NCBI GenBank assembly: GCA_963922205.1
Contig: CAWUHX010000034.1
Location: forward strand, 620,001-684,000
Length of the DNA stretch: 64,000 nucleotides
Direction of reading: 5' to 3'
Source: Romanomermis culicivorax
Taxonomy: Eukaryota; Nematoda; Enoplea; Mermithida; Mermithidae
Positions 43,589 to 55,682 of this stretch are shown here, piece after piece. The position numbers were made by a program, and so were the translations under genes. Below the pieces are notes generated by a model. It worked only from the letters and a program-made list of their open reading frames with translations, searched no databases and had not been told where the DNA came from. Numbering within the stretch: position 1 is the first letter of the stretch; every line of letters starts with the position of its first letter.

Positions 43589-45679
43589 TTATGCAAGGGT
43601 CCTTTTGAACCCCTGATGAGTCATCATTACGGCACCGTGGTACTGGTGCAAAGTATTGTCCCTTAGGCAGGACCGGACGACCACCTGATCATCCCATCCC
43701 TGTCTGGCTTCGCGGTATAACACTTCATTCTGGATATAAAATCCACTGTGATACTTGGTTGTCCCATTTGGACCCAATCTATCAAAGTATGGTCGTAATA
43801 CCTCATCTTTTCTCTGCAAGAGGGCCATGAGATCATCTCTAATTAACCCTTTTGGTAATTCATTTTCTTTGGGATCTGCCAAAGTAAACTCCTGTTCTTT
43901 TTCTGGGTATAACCAGGTAACTCTCTTTTCCTTACTTTTTTCCTGGTTTCCCCTACTTACCTTTTCCTTACCCTGATTGCCATCAGGCTGGATCTGAGCC
44001 TGATCACTCTTCTCCGCTTCTTTTGCCATGCTCCTTGTAGTTATGGCATTTATCAAGTCTGCAGGCGAGCTTGATTCTGGATCAACCTCAGAATCTTCTG
44101 GGTATATCTGGGTGAATCTCGGACTTATATCGGTCCTCTGATTTTTCTTACCTTTAGGCTCCGGATATAATGGAGTACCCTCTTCAGGATTCCAATCTGT
44201 CAGAATTCTGAATCTCTTTACCAAATTGAGATGCTTTTTCTCAATTAGCTGTGCCTCAAGATCTTTCAGATTTCCAGACTCTCGTTTATCCTCTGAGAAC
44301 ATATGTTCCCATTTTGGTGGTAACTTTTCCGCTTGATCGTCTGGTTCATCCATCCTGGACAAAAAGTCTGCCATGGCATTCTGTTGTCCAGGCACATACT
44401 CTAGCTTATGGTTGAACTGAGAGATGAATGAGTACCATCTCTTCAACTTACCATTGGTCATGGCATTGACCTTCATTGACAACAAAGGTTTGTGATCAGT
44501 TCTTATGATCACCTTATGACCTACCAGGTAGTGCTTGTATAACTTCAAGCCATACACTATTGCTAAGCACTCCCTTTCCGTGGCTGACCACATTTTCTCG
44601 TCTGCTTTTAAAATTCTGCTGTTGTATGCAATTACCCAGCGGTCGGACTTGGTCTCCTGGTAAAGGACTGCTCCTAGTGCAGTTCCGCTGGCATCTGTCT
44701 GAAGGACAAAGTCCGCAGACCCGTCCAAAACCAGATACCTTAGAAATGGCGCTGACAATAGTGCTTCTTTTAGGCTCCTAAAAGCCTGATGGTGAACCTC
44801 CGTGATTTCCCAAACACTGTTCTTCCCAGTTAATTTATACAATGGTTCAGTGTGTTTAGCTAACCCTGGTATGAACTTCTTACACCATTGCAACATTCCT
44901 AAAAACCTTTGCAGTTTTCGTTTAGACTCTGGGAATGGGAAATCATTTATTGCTTTGACCTTTTTCAGATCTGGAGAAACTCCATCGGAATTTAAGATAT
45001 GTCCTAAAAAAATAACTCTCTCAGGCAGGAATTCACACTTCTCCAGTTTCAAGGTCAAATGAGCCTTTCTTAGAGGTTGCAGGACTAGCTCTAGATTAAC
45101 TAGGTGTTCCTCAAACGTATTTGAGAACACAATAATATGGTCTATATAAACTAGACAGATTTTCCACACATATGGATGCAAAACTCTTTCCATCATACGC
45201 TGGAATTCTGCTGGCGCATTCTTCAGGCCAAAGGGCATGACTTTAAATTGATAAAGCCCTTCTTGGCATATGAAAGCAGTTTTTTCTTTGCTCTCCTCAT
45301 CCATTGGCACTTGCCAATACCCTGATTTGAGATCTAAGGTGGTATAAAACTTGGCTTTACCTAAGCAGTCTAGATAGTCATCCATTCTAGGAATGGGATA
45401 CTTATCATCCTTGGTAACATCATTTATACCCCTAAAGTCCACTACTGGTCGCTTGGTGCCATCCTTTTTACCTACAAGGAATAACCGAGCTGCCCAAGGC
45501 GACTTTGATGGCTCAATTACACCCTTTTTGAGCATATTTTGGACATGCTCACGAACATGTGGCCGTAAATTAATAGCAGTCCTGTGGTATCTTTTTGCCA
45601 CAGGGGCTGCATCTCCTGTATTTATTTTACAGATCGAATTGGGTGTAGTAGTTGGAGGATCATTGGGCAGGCTGAACAT
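43589..45679 (-). pseudogene. pol: Reverse transcriptase and RNase H of F
   Basis: 696 codons, near-identical in order to E1 Pol. The N-terminal FSLPNDPPTTTPNSICKINT, missing from E1, is present here. The catalytic loop is YIDH instead of YIDD, so the copy is probably inactive. RNase H TDASGTALGAVLY is intact. An extra stretch (DGNQGKEKVS) near residue 580 is absent from E1. Confidence 0.85.
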
Positions 45680-46298
45680 GTCTCTATATTTTGCGAGACA
45701 TCATAAAGCTTGTTCCAATTGCTCTCATGGTATGTTGGATTTAGCCAGCATATTGTACAAAGCTTCCTTGAATGCTTTCTCATCCGATTTAGGAGCTTCA
45801 GGTCTAGCTTGAACTGCACAAGTTTGCAGCTTCTCCAAATCCTCAACTATCTTCCCCTTTAGCTGATCTTGGTTATCAGTATCACACAACACTGAATTAG
45901 TATGGCCAATTATTTGATTTCTTTTCAAGTGGCATCCTGATCCTGTGTTGTTGGATACCATAACTACAAAATCATGTTTTGTACCATCAACTATGGTAGT
46001 GTCAATGTGGAACCTTTCCTCGTTTTCTTCAGACTCTATGATGATTCCATTAAGGCGATTTTGGCCTACCTTATCCCAAAGTTTTGCCCTCAGAAGTATA
46101 TCAGTACCACTAGGTAAGTAGATGGGATTCACACTCACTACTGGCACCGAAACCTTTAGCAGACAAATCTTTGGCTGATATTGGTCGGTGGCGCTCGCCA
46201 TGGATTCCGTGGCGCTCATGGTCATGACCTCTCCACAATTCGATTGGGGCTGGTCCGGCGTCACATATATCCGTTGCTGATGGTTGTTGAGCGTCATC
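45680..46298 (-). pseudogene. pol: Protease-to-RT linker region of F
   Basis: The minus frame from the LTR boundary reads a conserved beta-rich segment (KVSVPVVSVNPIYLPSGTDIL, TTIVDGTKHDFVVMVSNN) that precedes RT in this lineage (compare H near 57800-58090). Its first bases, GATG on minus, match the bases before the internal LTR at 35330. Confidence 0.7.
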
Positions 46299-46916
46299 TG
46301 TTGGGCACCCTGTTGATGGCAATTCGGGTGGAGAAATCGACATGCAAATCGACAAAAATGGATGACCAGCAGCGCAGACATTTGCATAGAAATGGAGCGC
46401 CAAAGAAAGACCAAAAAGATATAGTGAGATCATTCGTTCACTATTATCATTAATTTTATATTACTTTTGTTATTGCTGGCGTCCATTAAAATTTCCCAGC
46501 ACTTTGTCTTATTTTTACATAATATTCACTGTGGTTCATCCACATTCTTTTACATATTTCGTCGGATTTATTGTTTAATACATTTGTTTGTTTATTTAGA
46601 CTACTCCGAGTGACGGAGGCGGAGGGCCAGAGGCCCAGGCACCAGCTTGCACAAAGTAAGCTTTGGGAAACCCCTTACAGGTTATAACCAAGTAAGTTTA
46701 TCCCTGAGGGGATTCCTTGTCTCAGCTAGGAGACTGCAGAGCTCCTTGGTGAGGTCCCGCATTTAGAGTAAAGTTTATCTTTGTTGTTGTAGGTCGGGGA
46801 TAATCGGACTGTTGCACTATCACCGAGGCTTAGTCAAGGGATTAGTTCTAACAGGTCAGATCAGACCCGAAGACTCAATCTTTTCTTACGACACTTAAGG
46901 AAAGACCTGCACAACA
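46299..46916 (+). repeat. 3' outer LTR of F
   Basis: 618 bp, plus sense, TGTTGGGC...GCACAACA, followed by GGTT, the same four bases that precede 31620. Confidence 0.92.
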
Positions 46917-47085
46917 GGTTTATACATCTTTTACTTTTACCGAAAGCGAGAAATCGTAGCTTGAAGATTGTTTTTTATTGTTTTTTGACGTGAAGATGGC
47001 CAAATTTAAAACTTCGATGTGCTTCTAGGAAGATTTTCATGCATGGTTGAGGCCCACTACAAAGAGGTGAACTAATTTATTAGTT

Positions 47086-47276
47086 AATGCCCCCATGGGG
47101 CAGAAAAAAGAAGAATATACTTGATTGGATAGTTGCCAAGCAAGACAAAGAATTGGACTAGATTCTTAAGAACTTGGGTTAAAGTTGGAAAAAATTCACT
47201 TTCTTTATTGGATTTTCATTCATTTTCAAAAAAATTTTCCATGTCTGTGAAAAAGTATATTGTGCAGCTGAGTGCA
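47086..47276 (+). repeat. Inverted repeat arm left of H
   Basis: About 185 bp, inverted copy of 62895-63075 (shared GGGGCAGAAAAAAGAAGAAT, GATAGTTGCCAAGC, TTTTCATTCATTTTC, TCCATGTCTGTGAAAAAGTAT). Element H lies between the arms. Could be two insertions of one repeat, or the arms of a TIR element into which H inserted. Confidence 0.6.
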
Positions 47277-47864
47277 CCAACACACTTTCCAAACAAACAT
47301 GTGCATCTCTGAAATTTTTAGGAGGGTACAGGGGTGGACCTTGGTTTTTTGGCGTTTTTTGAGACAAAAAATTAAAAAAAGTTGACCAAAAATTTTTTTT
47401 TCATAACAAATTTTTTCAGTTTCAAAACCTTTGGGGTAGTTTGTACCCTAATGTCCCCTCACACATATGTGCTTGCTGTGTTAAACTTTTTCACTGAATT
47501 TGGTGTCAACAAAAGATTTAACTGTTGGAAAGTGGCACATAAAATCCTACTCAGCTTTTTTAGAAAAAAAGCTACAGCACAGAGTTTTCGAAGAACTAAA
47601 TCAATTGTGCAAAATAACGTTTCACTCACTCATTTCATACAACATACCGTATAGAAGTCACTCTGTAACTTCTGCTGATTACAAGCTATAAACAAATTTA
47701 TTCTCCTTTATTTAGCTATTCAACGAAATAGCATCATTCATGGTTTAAACTGAGTTTGCAGAAAGAGGGCTTTTTGTGGGATTGCAGATGGGAAGCAATT
47801 TCACCCATCCCTGTCGCACCATCCTGCTTTGAAGAAGATCGTACCATTGGCTTGGGAGTACCAC
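47277..47864. other. No feature recognised between repeat arm and element H
   Basis: AT-rich, no coding similarity. Ends with CCAC at 47861-47864, the candidate target duplication of H (CCAG on the other side). Confidence 0.4.
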
Positions 47865-48449
47865 TGTTATGTTTACTTCTCTGCTTAGGTCAGAACACGT
47901 CAGCAATATAACTCAAGATACTATCGGCTTGTATCCAACTGACTACTGTAGGTCACTCAAAGGAGCTTCCTATTAGCAATCAGCTAAGTTCAGTGCAACA
48001 GTCCTTAAGCAGAAATAAACACAACCTTCAGTAACCAATCAGTAACTGGAAACTCTAACTCTTGCAATTGAAGGGCAATCATGGTCTCCCCAGATGCTTC
48101 TTAAAGGTTTACACAAATATACAGAACTCACTATAACGACGTCCCAGGCAGCTGGGGACTATCCTTGGCAATGGCTCCTGTGTAAGAAGGCTCCTGCCTC
48201 TGTTTAATGTGCCAGTTAGTAATATTAACAATAATATAAAAATATTATTCAACTTGTCGTGGGCTGTCAGCATTCTGGTTTATTGGGGGAAACAGTACAA
48301 ATATAAAAGCACATGGACGCCACTCGCCCACAACACAAACAATTTTCAGAATGATAAACATCCTGTTTCTTGGTCGAATTGTGACTTTGTTGATTTCACC
48401 AATTTTGCATAGATGTTGGATGACTGCTACCATAAGTACATCCCCAACA
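47865..48449 (-). repeat. 3' LTR of H
   Basis: TGTTATGTTTAC...CCCCAACA on plus, followed by TCCCTCGG (sense CCGAGGGA, the PPT shared with E1 and F). Confidence 0.9.
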
Positions 48450-49364
48450 TCCCTCGGGCCTTGAAACTGACCAACGGGAGTTGAAGAAGGAAACTGTGAG
48501 CAGGACTTTTACCTTTTATGGTGTGACCTACTACAGTATCCCAACTCCATAAAAGATTATGATCCAACCCCGAAGGGTGTATGGCTCATAATCCTCATGA
48601 CCTGACCCTGAAGGGTGTATGAGTCATGACAACCTCCAACGTCAAGTCTTTCGCAAGGTTACCCAGGTCTCTCCACTAAGATGCTGCAGCACCATCGCTC
48701 ACTGATCCAGCATCTGACAGATCAACGACTCTGTGCTGGCTTGACTTTTCCTGGCTCCACCAGCATGCCTTGAGGCTCCTAGGTACCTTCCTCCTCAATC
48801 GATCCTTTCATTCCATTAAGTGATGTGGAGGGTTTTTGTAAGCAGCTTTCCAATCCCTGCAGTAATTGGCTACTGTCATCCGCTTTTCACCCATTCGGTT
48901 TCCCAACAATTTTTCCTACAAAAAAATTAAAATACTATATGGTGAATGAGTATTTACAAACCTAGTATGTGAAACGAAAAAAAAATTTGAGCAAACATTT
49001 TAAAATATGAGGCACCAAGAAATATTATGACAAGAAACGAAAATTCTATACAACACACAGGGCAAAATACTGACAAGAAAAACAAAAATAAGAATGGAAG
49101 GCAAAAAATACGAGGCACATAATAGGATGAAAAAATAAGTGAAAAATTTGAACCAAAAAAAGGACTCAAGCAATGAGCTTGGCCAAGATGAGATTTTTGA
49201 GCAATAACACAACAAAAGTTTAAATAATATTTTTGTATTTTGTATTTTATGATGTTTTTTGATTTTTGTGATTTTACAATGTTTTTGTGTTTTTTGTGTT
49301 TTTTAGATAAATGGAATTTGATCAAGAATGGACAATTTTGGATCAAAATTTTTGTGGCTAAAAA
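48450..49364 (-). other. H 3' untranslated region
   Basis: Noncoding between the ORF3 end and the 3' LTR, with several ATCC/GATT-rich repeats such as CCGAAGGGTGTATGG(C) twice near 48572 and 48612. No gene supported. Confidence 0.5.
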
Positions 49365-51425
49365 TTATTGTTGTTGTCTGCCGCCTTGCTGCTGGCCTTT
49401 TTGATGACCTCCGCAACCTTGGAATGCACCATGAGAGTGTTGTCCTACTTTAGCCACCAACATAACCAGCTCTACCCCTGTTCTGATTGTTGAAATGTTG
49501 AAACCCCTTCCCCATCCTCTACGAGCTCCCCTAGCACCCAGAGGATGCTGTATAGGTTGCTGTTGTTTCAGAACGGTTCTGGAGGCTTGCCCAGTGCCAG
49601 TACCAGGGCACGTGGAGACCTGGTTGGTTAAACCAACCATGGCTCCTTGACCACCAGCTTGACTGCTTGCCAGTCCTGGTGCCCAAAAGGTCTGTGCTGC
49701 ATTATTCTGAACTTTGCTAAATTTAGCAGTAGTTGGAGGACTTGGGCTACCTGACCTTTTGACATCCATCTCCGCCCCTTGCTGACTGTAATTATACATC
49801 AACAAGCAATAGGCAGTCTTAAAAACATCGGATGCAGTGGCACTTCGATATTCCTGTAACAGCATGATGTTTGCGAACACTTTGGCTAAGACTGATCATT
49901 TACCAATCTGCTCAGCTGTAAGCAGTGCATAGTCAAGCATAAGGAATATCATTAAACACAAATATCTGACCACTGCAAATAAAACACTCCCTCGATATTC
50001 TGTGAGCCATTTAAAAAAAATTTCACGAATGATCCTATCCCATAGTGACTCTGGAATATTTCGTGAGTTGTATAAAAATCCTCCTCCAACATCAAACTGT
50101 GGCTGATACAGTTTTTATATAGTCCCCACCACTTTATTGACCATCAGAAAAATCTCCGGATCCTCAAACTGCTCATCCCAGAAATAATTAGCCAATTCGG
50201 GTGTAGCAAAAGAAATTGGACCTCTGGCTCTACTTTAATTGTTGGTAACTTGCCAAAAATCTAACAATACATCCTGGAATAATTCCACCATCATTTCTGG
50301 TGTTTGTTGATTTGTGTCAATAGTAACCAGAGTTAATAGCTTTATTTTCCCAGGTTTAAAGATGTCGCTTGCTAGGAGCTCCCTGCACCCTAGCTGATGC
50401 CATCCGGAAGCAGAGGTGTCCATAGCCTGTGACACAAATTGTGTGGACTGACTCCTAGCCATAGATAAAATATCTGTAGGCAGTCTGTGACATAGGAGTA
50501 GTTGAAGATATGGTGGTCACGGATACTGTTGCTGAAACTGGAGCAGAAGTTTTAGCAGGTTTTGGCTGTGTAACCTTAGCAGGCTGTACAATTGCCTTTT
50601 CTACCTTCTTCTTCTCCTGACGAGCTTTTGTTTTCCATTTCCTTTTCAAGTTAACGAAAATTTGCCTTTTTCTATCATATTTTTTGTAGCCTCAGCAGTA
50701 TAGTATCCAGGAACACCTTCTGCACCCCAGGGCAAGGCCAAAATTTGAATTTCCTTATCTTCATCAGCCAGCTGGGCTGCTAACTCTTGTGGTGTTTCCA
50801 CTACAGTATGGATAGATGTCCCAGCTGTCTGATCTTCCTCCTTCTTTTTCACACCTTCGGCATACATGTTCTGCTCATCCTGGGCAATCAGTATTTCTTC
50901 GGACTGAGCCTGACTTTTTACACTGGACAAGTACTGACTTGCATCCATAGTAGATGCTTGTATCACTTGTGGCATAGGTAAGCCTGGGGGTGGCGGCAAC
51001 ATTTCTGTCTGCAGTTGCATCACAACTTGTGGTTGCGGTTGCAGCTGGGTGAAAGAAGATGCTGTCATCACTGATTCAGCTACCTCCACGTCAGCGATCT
51101 AAATATACAATAATGCGTCATTGTCATCCACCTGTTTGCAGCTTTCCTCTCCCAGGAGTGAGGAATCTAGCTCTTCCTCACTCTCTAGTTCTGTGACGTC
51201 CTCATCCATTTGACCTGACTGAACTGTAGGTTCATCATCAGGGTCAAGTATATCAGATTTCCTCCTGAAATCAGATTGTTTGGTTTTGTTACCATAAGTA
51301 TAGGTAACCATAGGTAATTCGGTCGACAGAGGCCTCCGGTGAATACACTTTTCAGGAAATTTATATGTATACATCAGGTAATCAGCCGGTATACATCTAA
51401 TTTGATTCGTTTGCAGAGTAGGCAT
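49365..51425 (-). pseudogene. ORF3 linker, conserved domain and Gly/Gln-rich tail of H
   Basis: Pieces at 51099-51425, 50646-51089, 50455-50649, 50235-50462 and 49365-49880. GVPGYYTAEATKNMI, a RGPISFATPELANYF-like segment (about 50170-50230) and QFDVGGGFLY (about 50060-50100) correspond to E1 ORF3 blocks. The end is Gly/Arg/Gln-rich (GARGARRGWGRGF). The frame is heavily disrupted. Confidence 0.7.
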
Positions 51426-51429
51426 GTCT

Positions 51430-53306
51430 GGTGCCAGGCCATATCACAGCAATGAGGTTTTGGCTCTGAATTCCACATAGTAGAACCTTATATAGAAAAA
51501 GCAGTTGGCCCAATAATCCCTATTATGGGTTATCCTATTTTGTCATCCAAGCGTAACCTAATAGGCATAAAACCAAATCTATTTTGCCAGGTCATAACCC
51601 GTTGGCCTTTTACAGCACATTATGGTTCCATTGGCAGTAAGAAAGCTACTATGCTGAAATTCTGCAAAATCCTGTCATCTGTCTTCCATGCCATCTTTTT
51701 TACCAATTCTGCATCCTTCTTCAAATAGGATTTGAGGAAATTATAATTAAATAATTCCCTCAGTATGTAATTGTACTCAGTATGACTATGAGGCCAGAAA
51801 ACAAAGAATGGTAGAGGAATCAAGTTGCATGCCTTCTTCAATGCAGAAAACTTTGTTGAACCCATGACATGCTCATGATTTCTCAAGTCCACCATCCAAT
51901 AGTCTCTGTCATACTTAGCCATACTGGTGTCGATTTCCACTGGTTCATAGCAGTCGGTTCCAAGTTGAAACGATTGCAGCTGCTTGGACCAGTCCTGTCG
52001 AGGAGTCTTGTTCATGGCAAGACCTGCCATGATATACCATACCACATCTACTGGAACTGTTAATTTAAAGAATGAAACCCCTTACAACATTTCTGTATGC
52101 AGTAGGTTAATCACCTCATTGGTCCTATTGACTTGTTGATCCATTGTGTCTATGTCCTCCAGATCACTTAAATCCTCCCACTGATTTAATTTCTTTTTGC
52201 CTGGACCAGCTTTAAGCAACTTGGGATAAACCCCAGACACTAAAGTGTGGTCTGTAGCTTTAGTGGGATTTTTAATATTCGCAGGACATGAATACACTGG
52301 CAAGTCAGCTTGAAATTGTGTAGCCCACCTGGCAATCACTTCTTGCTGCATTATGTGGTATACTTTGAATAACTTCCTTTTTACCATGTCTTTCTCTTCT
52401 ACGAAGTTTTGACCCTCAAACCTTGTTAGGTCTTGAGAATAGACTGTATAAAAGTGGAAAGCCAAGGTTTTCACTTGGGCTGGAGACAGAATATTATGGG
52501 GATATGTTGCCGTAACCTCACTCAATTCTCTGTAGATTCCATAGTGAAAGAACCCCAAAAATACAGCCATTGAGTAATAGGCATCCAAGCCAGCATACAC
52601 AATTTCAGCATCCTGAATTATGGAAGCCAAGAACTTTTCTCGAACTTTTTTGTCACTGAAGTGGCATTGATATTTGCAGACATCAGCCAAGTAAAATTCG
52701 ATGAAAAGTCCTTTTAGTGCAAGTTTTCAGGACATAGACCCAAATCACAAGCATGATTGGCCATGGGCCCCATCATCATTCTGACGCAAATCACACAGTC
52801 TTAGTATTTTCCAAATCCTTGGAGTATACAGGCTTGTATGATTTTCTTCTTATCATGAGCTGAGGCCCCTGACCCAGATCCATAGATGTTCAAAATCAGG
52901 ACTAGATTGTCCACAACTTTGAAACCAACCAAGAAACGATCCACTGATGAAAGGAATGAAATCAGGAGATTCCATTCCTGCGGTTTCAATGTTATAAGGT
53001 CAATAACATAGCTGGAACCATCTATATGTGCAAATGACACCACCCTTGCGAACTCTTTCCCTTCTGGGTTTTGGATTGCCACTTTATAAGGTGTTACACA
53101 TACCTTGGCCTATTTGACCTTTTCCACATTGAAACCGACAACCCCTAACCCCTGAAACTGGCTTGTGGCCAATTGTTTCAGGATTAGCTCAACATTGCCC
53201 CCATGGACCCATTCCAGCTCCATTGGTTGTTGCAGCCAACATCCCATTGTGCCGGCGAACCATTGCTCGATTTCGCCAATGTGGACCAGACGTTTGATAT
53301 TGTAAT
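51430..53306 (-). pseudogene. ORF3 exonuclease-like domain of H
   Basis: Homology starts after TTTAG at 53307 with DYNIKRLVHIGEIEQWF. Motif I reads GFNVEKV (first Asp is Asn), motif II VVDNLVLI (D/N swapped), motif III VYAGLDAYYSMAV with Y-x3-D kept. EFARVVSFAHIDGSSYVIDL gives the intervening strands. Stops at about 53113 and frameshifts near 52800 and 52700. Two catalytic positions have changed, so this copy could at most bind nucleic acid. Confidence 0.72.
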
Positions 53307-54590
53307 CTAAAAATCAAAAATAATTTGCCCCTTGACTCTTTAAAAATTAATCATCAGGCCACAGCCACCAATTAAATAACCCGAATTGACTGGCACCAAA
53401 TTAGGAAAAAAGATTTATTGTGGGGAAAAATAAATTTGTTAGATAGGTTAGGCGTCAAAGTCATAAAGTAAGCAGGCCCGGTGGTTAACACAAATGCTAC
53501 ACCAATTTTTCAGGAACCTCACATTTGCACCACCTCTCGCTTTTCGACGTCGGCTGCTGCCAATTTACCACTTACCCTAGCCATAACTTCACACCTCAGT
53601 ACCAAAATTAAATAATGAATAAATAACCAATTAAGGTTTTGATTAATCAAGAAATAAATTTAGTAAACCAGGGGCTTTGATAAATACCAAAAATAAATGC
53701 TTCGGAATTGGATCCAAGGTAAAAACCATTAGATTTTGGCTTTTTAGGGCCATAAATCCATTAGGTTTTTTCTTTTCACCTATGCTAACATTTTTAGAAA
53801 CTTTCCTCTGAACTCCTTTTCCCCTTGGTTGGCCCATTCAGAAAATTGAGTGTTAAGAAATCATTCCTAAGACACCTAAATGGGCAAATTGGTCCCACTT
53901 ACCAAGAAATAATTAAATAAGAAACTTACCATTGGTCAAAAAATATCAGTTATTTTGGTGGCCTTGCAGTTGGCCCACCCTCATGTGATTGGCATGCAAG
54001 CAATAATTTTGCACAAATGGCGCGACCCCTAATTTGGACATTTCAAAAATACAATAAAAATTTTTTGAAACTTTTTTCACATTGTATTCTCTAAAGTAAG
54101 CAAAATGTTAAAGAACATTTATCGTTACTTCAATATAGATACAATATATGAAATCACCAAAAATATTTTTCCAGTCCTTGGGCTGGACGAAAATTTTGTG
54201 CGACTCAGAGCACAAGGAAAACACGACTTTTGAAAATGAGAATGAAAATTGGTGGTAAACCTCCCTAAATGTAAACCAAAAATTTTAGCGTCGGGTGTAC
54301 AAATTAACACTATTAATCTGAAAATTTGACCCTTCACAAAACAAATTTAAAAAAGGTATTAAACAAATATAAATTAGTTAAATAACACAAAAATTAAAAT
54401 TTTTATTCACAAAAATAACACATATATGGCATTTTCCACTAAAAATTTTTAGACACAGAAATAATGACCAGATGATCTTCAGTCTCCAGTTACAGTAACT
54501 TCCAGTTACAGTAACTGGAGTATCCCGGAAGACCTGCGACTTTTCATGTTGAGACCATCTCCTACCTTCATATCAAAAATGTTTTAGCTT
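53307..54590 (-). other. Noncoding interval between integrase and ORF3 (H)
   Basis: AT-rich, no coding support. Same position and similar size as in E1 and F; ends at the conserved splice acceptor. Confidence 0.5.
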
Positions 54591-55650
54591 ACTTGCCGAT
54601 ACGACCTGCTTTGTAAGCAGGTTGTTCCAGTGCGCTATTGTGAGCACATTCTCCTTCAATCTATTATCATCGATGATGATATATGGTCCCTGCCAAGGTA
54701 ACCCTAGTTTTTTCTGTCTGTCAACTTTCAACAGAACCCAATCTTGGTTTTTAAAACCAGAAGTTTTAATTTTGTTATCAAAGTATTTATTGCTGTCTTT
54801 AGCAGCTTTTTGTATGTTTTCGGTGATACTTTCCTACAAATTTGTAAGATGAGTAGCCAAAACATACTTATAAGCCTCATAGTCATTACGCATGACTATT
54901 CTAAGGGCAGCAGTGAAATTGATACCAAAATTAGCTTCATGCCCCAGCAGCAGAGAAAATGGCTAACATTTCATTGCTGCATGGGGTGTGACATTATACA
55001 CAAATACCACTGCGCTGAAGTACCTTGGCCATTTGTTGTTATCCTCAATCGCTACTTTTGGCAGTTGCTTTATTAGATTTTGGTTAAATCTCTCAACCAT
55101 ACCATTACCCTGTGGGTGGTATGCTGTTGTGAAAATTTTTCTGCACTCTAACAGTTTACAGACTGCTTTCATAAAATCCGCATTAAATCCAGATCCATTA
55201 TCACTAAGAAGCTTTCTTGGGCTACCATGCCTAAATATCACATGCTCCAAGAACACATCCAGTATGGTTTCAGCCATCTGATCAGGAATCAATATAGCTT
55301 CAACCCATTTAGTGAAATAATCCTGAAAAACAATGACATATGGGCGATGTTCCCTTAAAGGAGCAATCTCAACTATGTCTACAGACACAATATCAAAGGG
55401 ACCCTCTGGTATAATGGGTATCAATGGGGATATGGAGCTTTTATCGGGAGTAGCCACTTGGCAGACAGGGCAAAATCTCAACCAATTTCTGACATCTTTT
55501 TCAATGCCAGGCCACCAGAACTGCTGTTTGACAACACTCATCAGAGTCCTTTTGAACCCTAGGTGTGTCATTATAATGGCTCCATGATATTGGTGAAGAA
55601 TGCTGTCTCTGAGGGAATTGGGGACCAGGATCTGATCATGGCCAGATCCC
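54591..55650 (-). pseudogene. pol: Integrase of H
   Basis: 54963-55571 is open: FWWPGIEKDVRNWLRFCPVC (zinc finger), SVDIVEIAPL (D), LLSDNGSGF (D) and HPQGNGMVERFN (E). Downstream, a GPY-type module (LGLPWQGPY) lies near 54690. Catalytic residues all present, but flanking stops break the frame. Confidence 0.82.
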
Positions 55651-55682
55651 TCAGTTTCCCTACAAAGAACTCCGTTATCCTC

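Larger units (their letters stand above)
31620..46916. mobile_element. LTR retrotransposon F with internal inversion
   Basis: Outer LTRs 31620-32239 and 46299-46916 are both in plus sense and flanked by GGTT (31616-31619 and 46917-46920). PBS, gag and protease (32242-35333) run plus; integrase, RT and ORF3 between 46298 and 36688 run minus; an antisense LTR (35334-35952) sits at the junction. GATG precedes that LTR (35330-35333) and its complement CATC ends the inverted block (46295-46298). The PPT side of ORF3 abuts the internal LTR. All this fits an antisense solo LTR inserted in the protease-RT region, followed by recombination with the 3' LTR that flipped the segment between. Without the extra LTR the element was about 14.7 kb. 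Confidence 0.9.
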
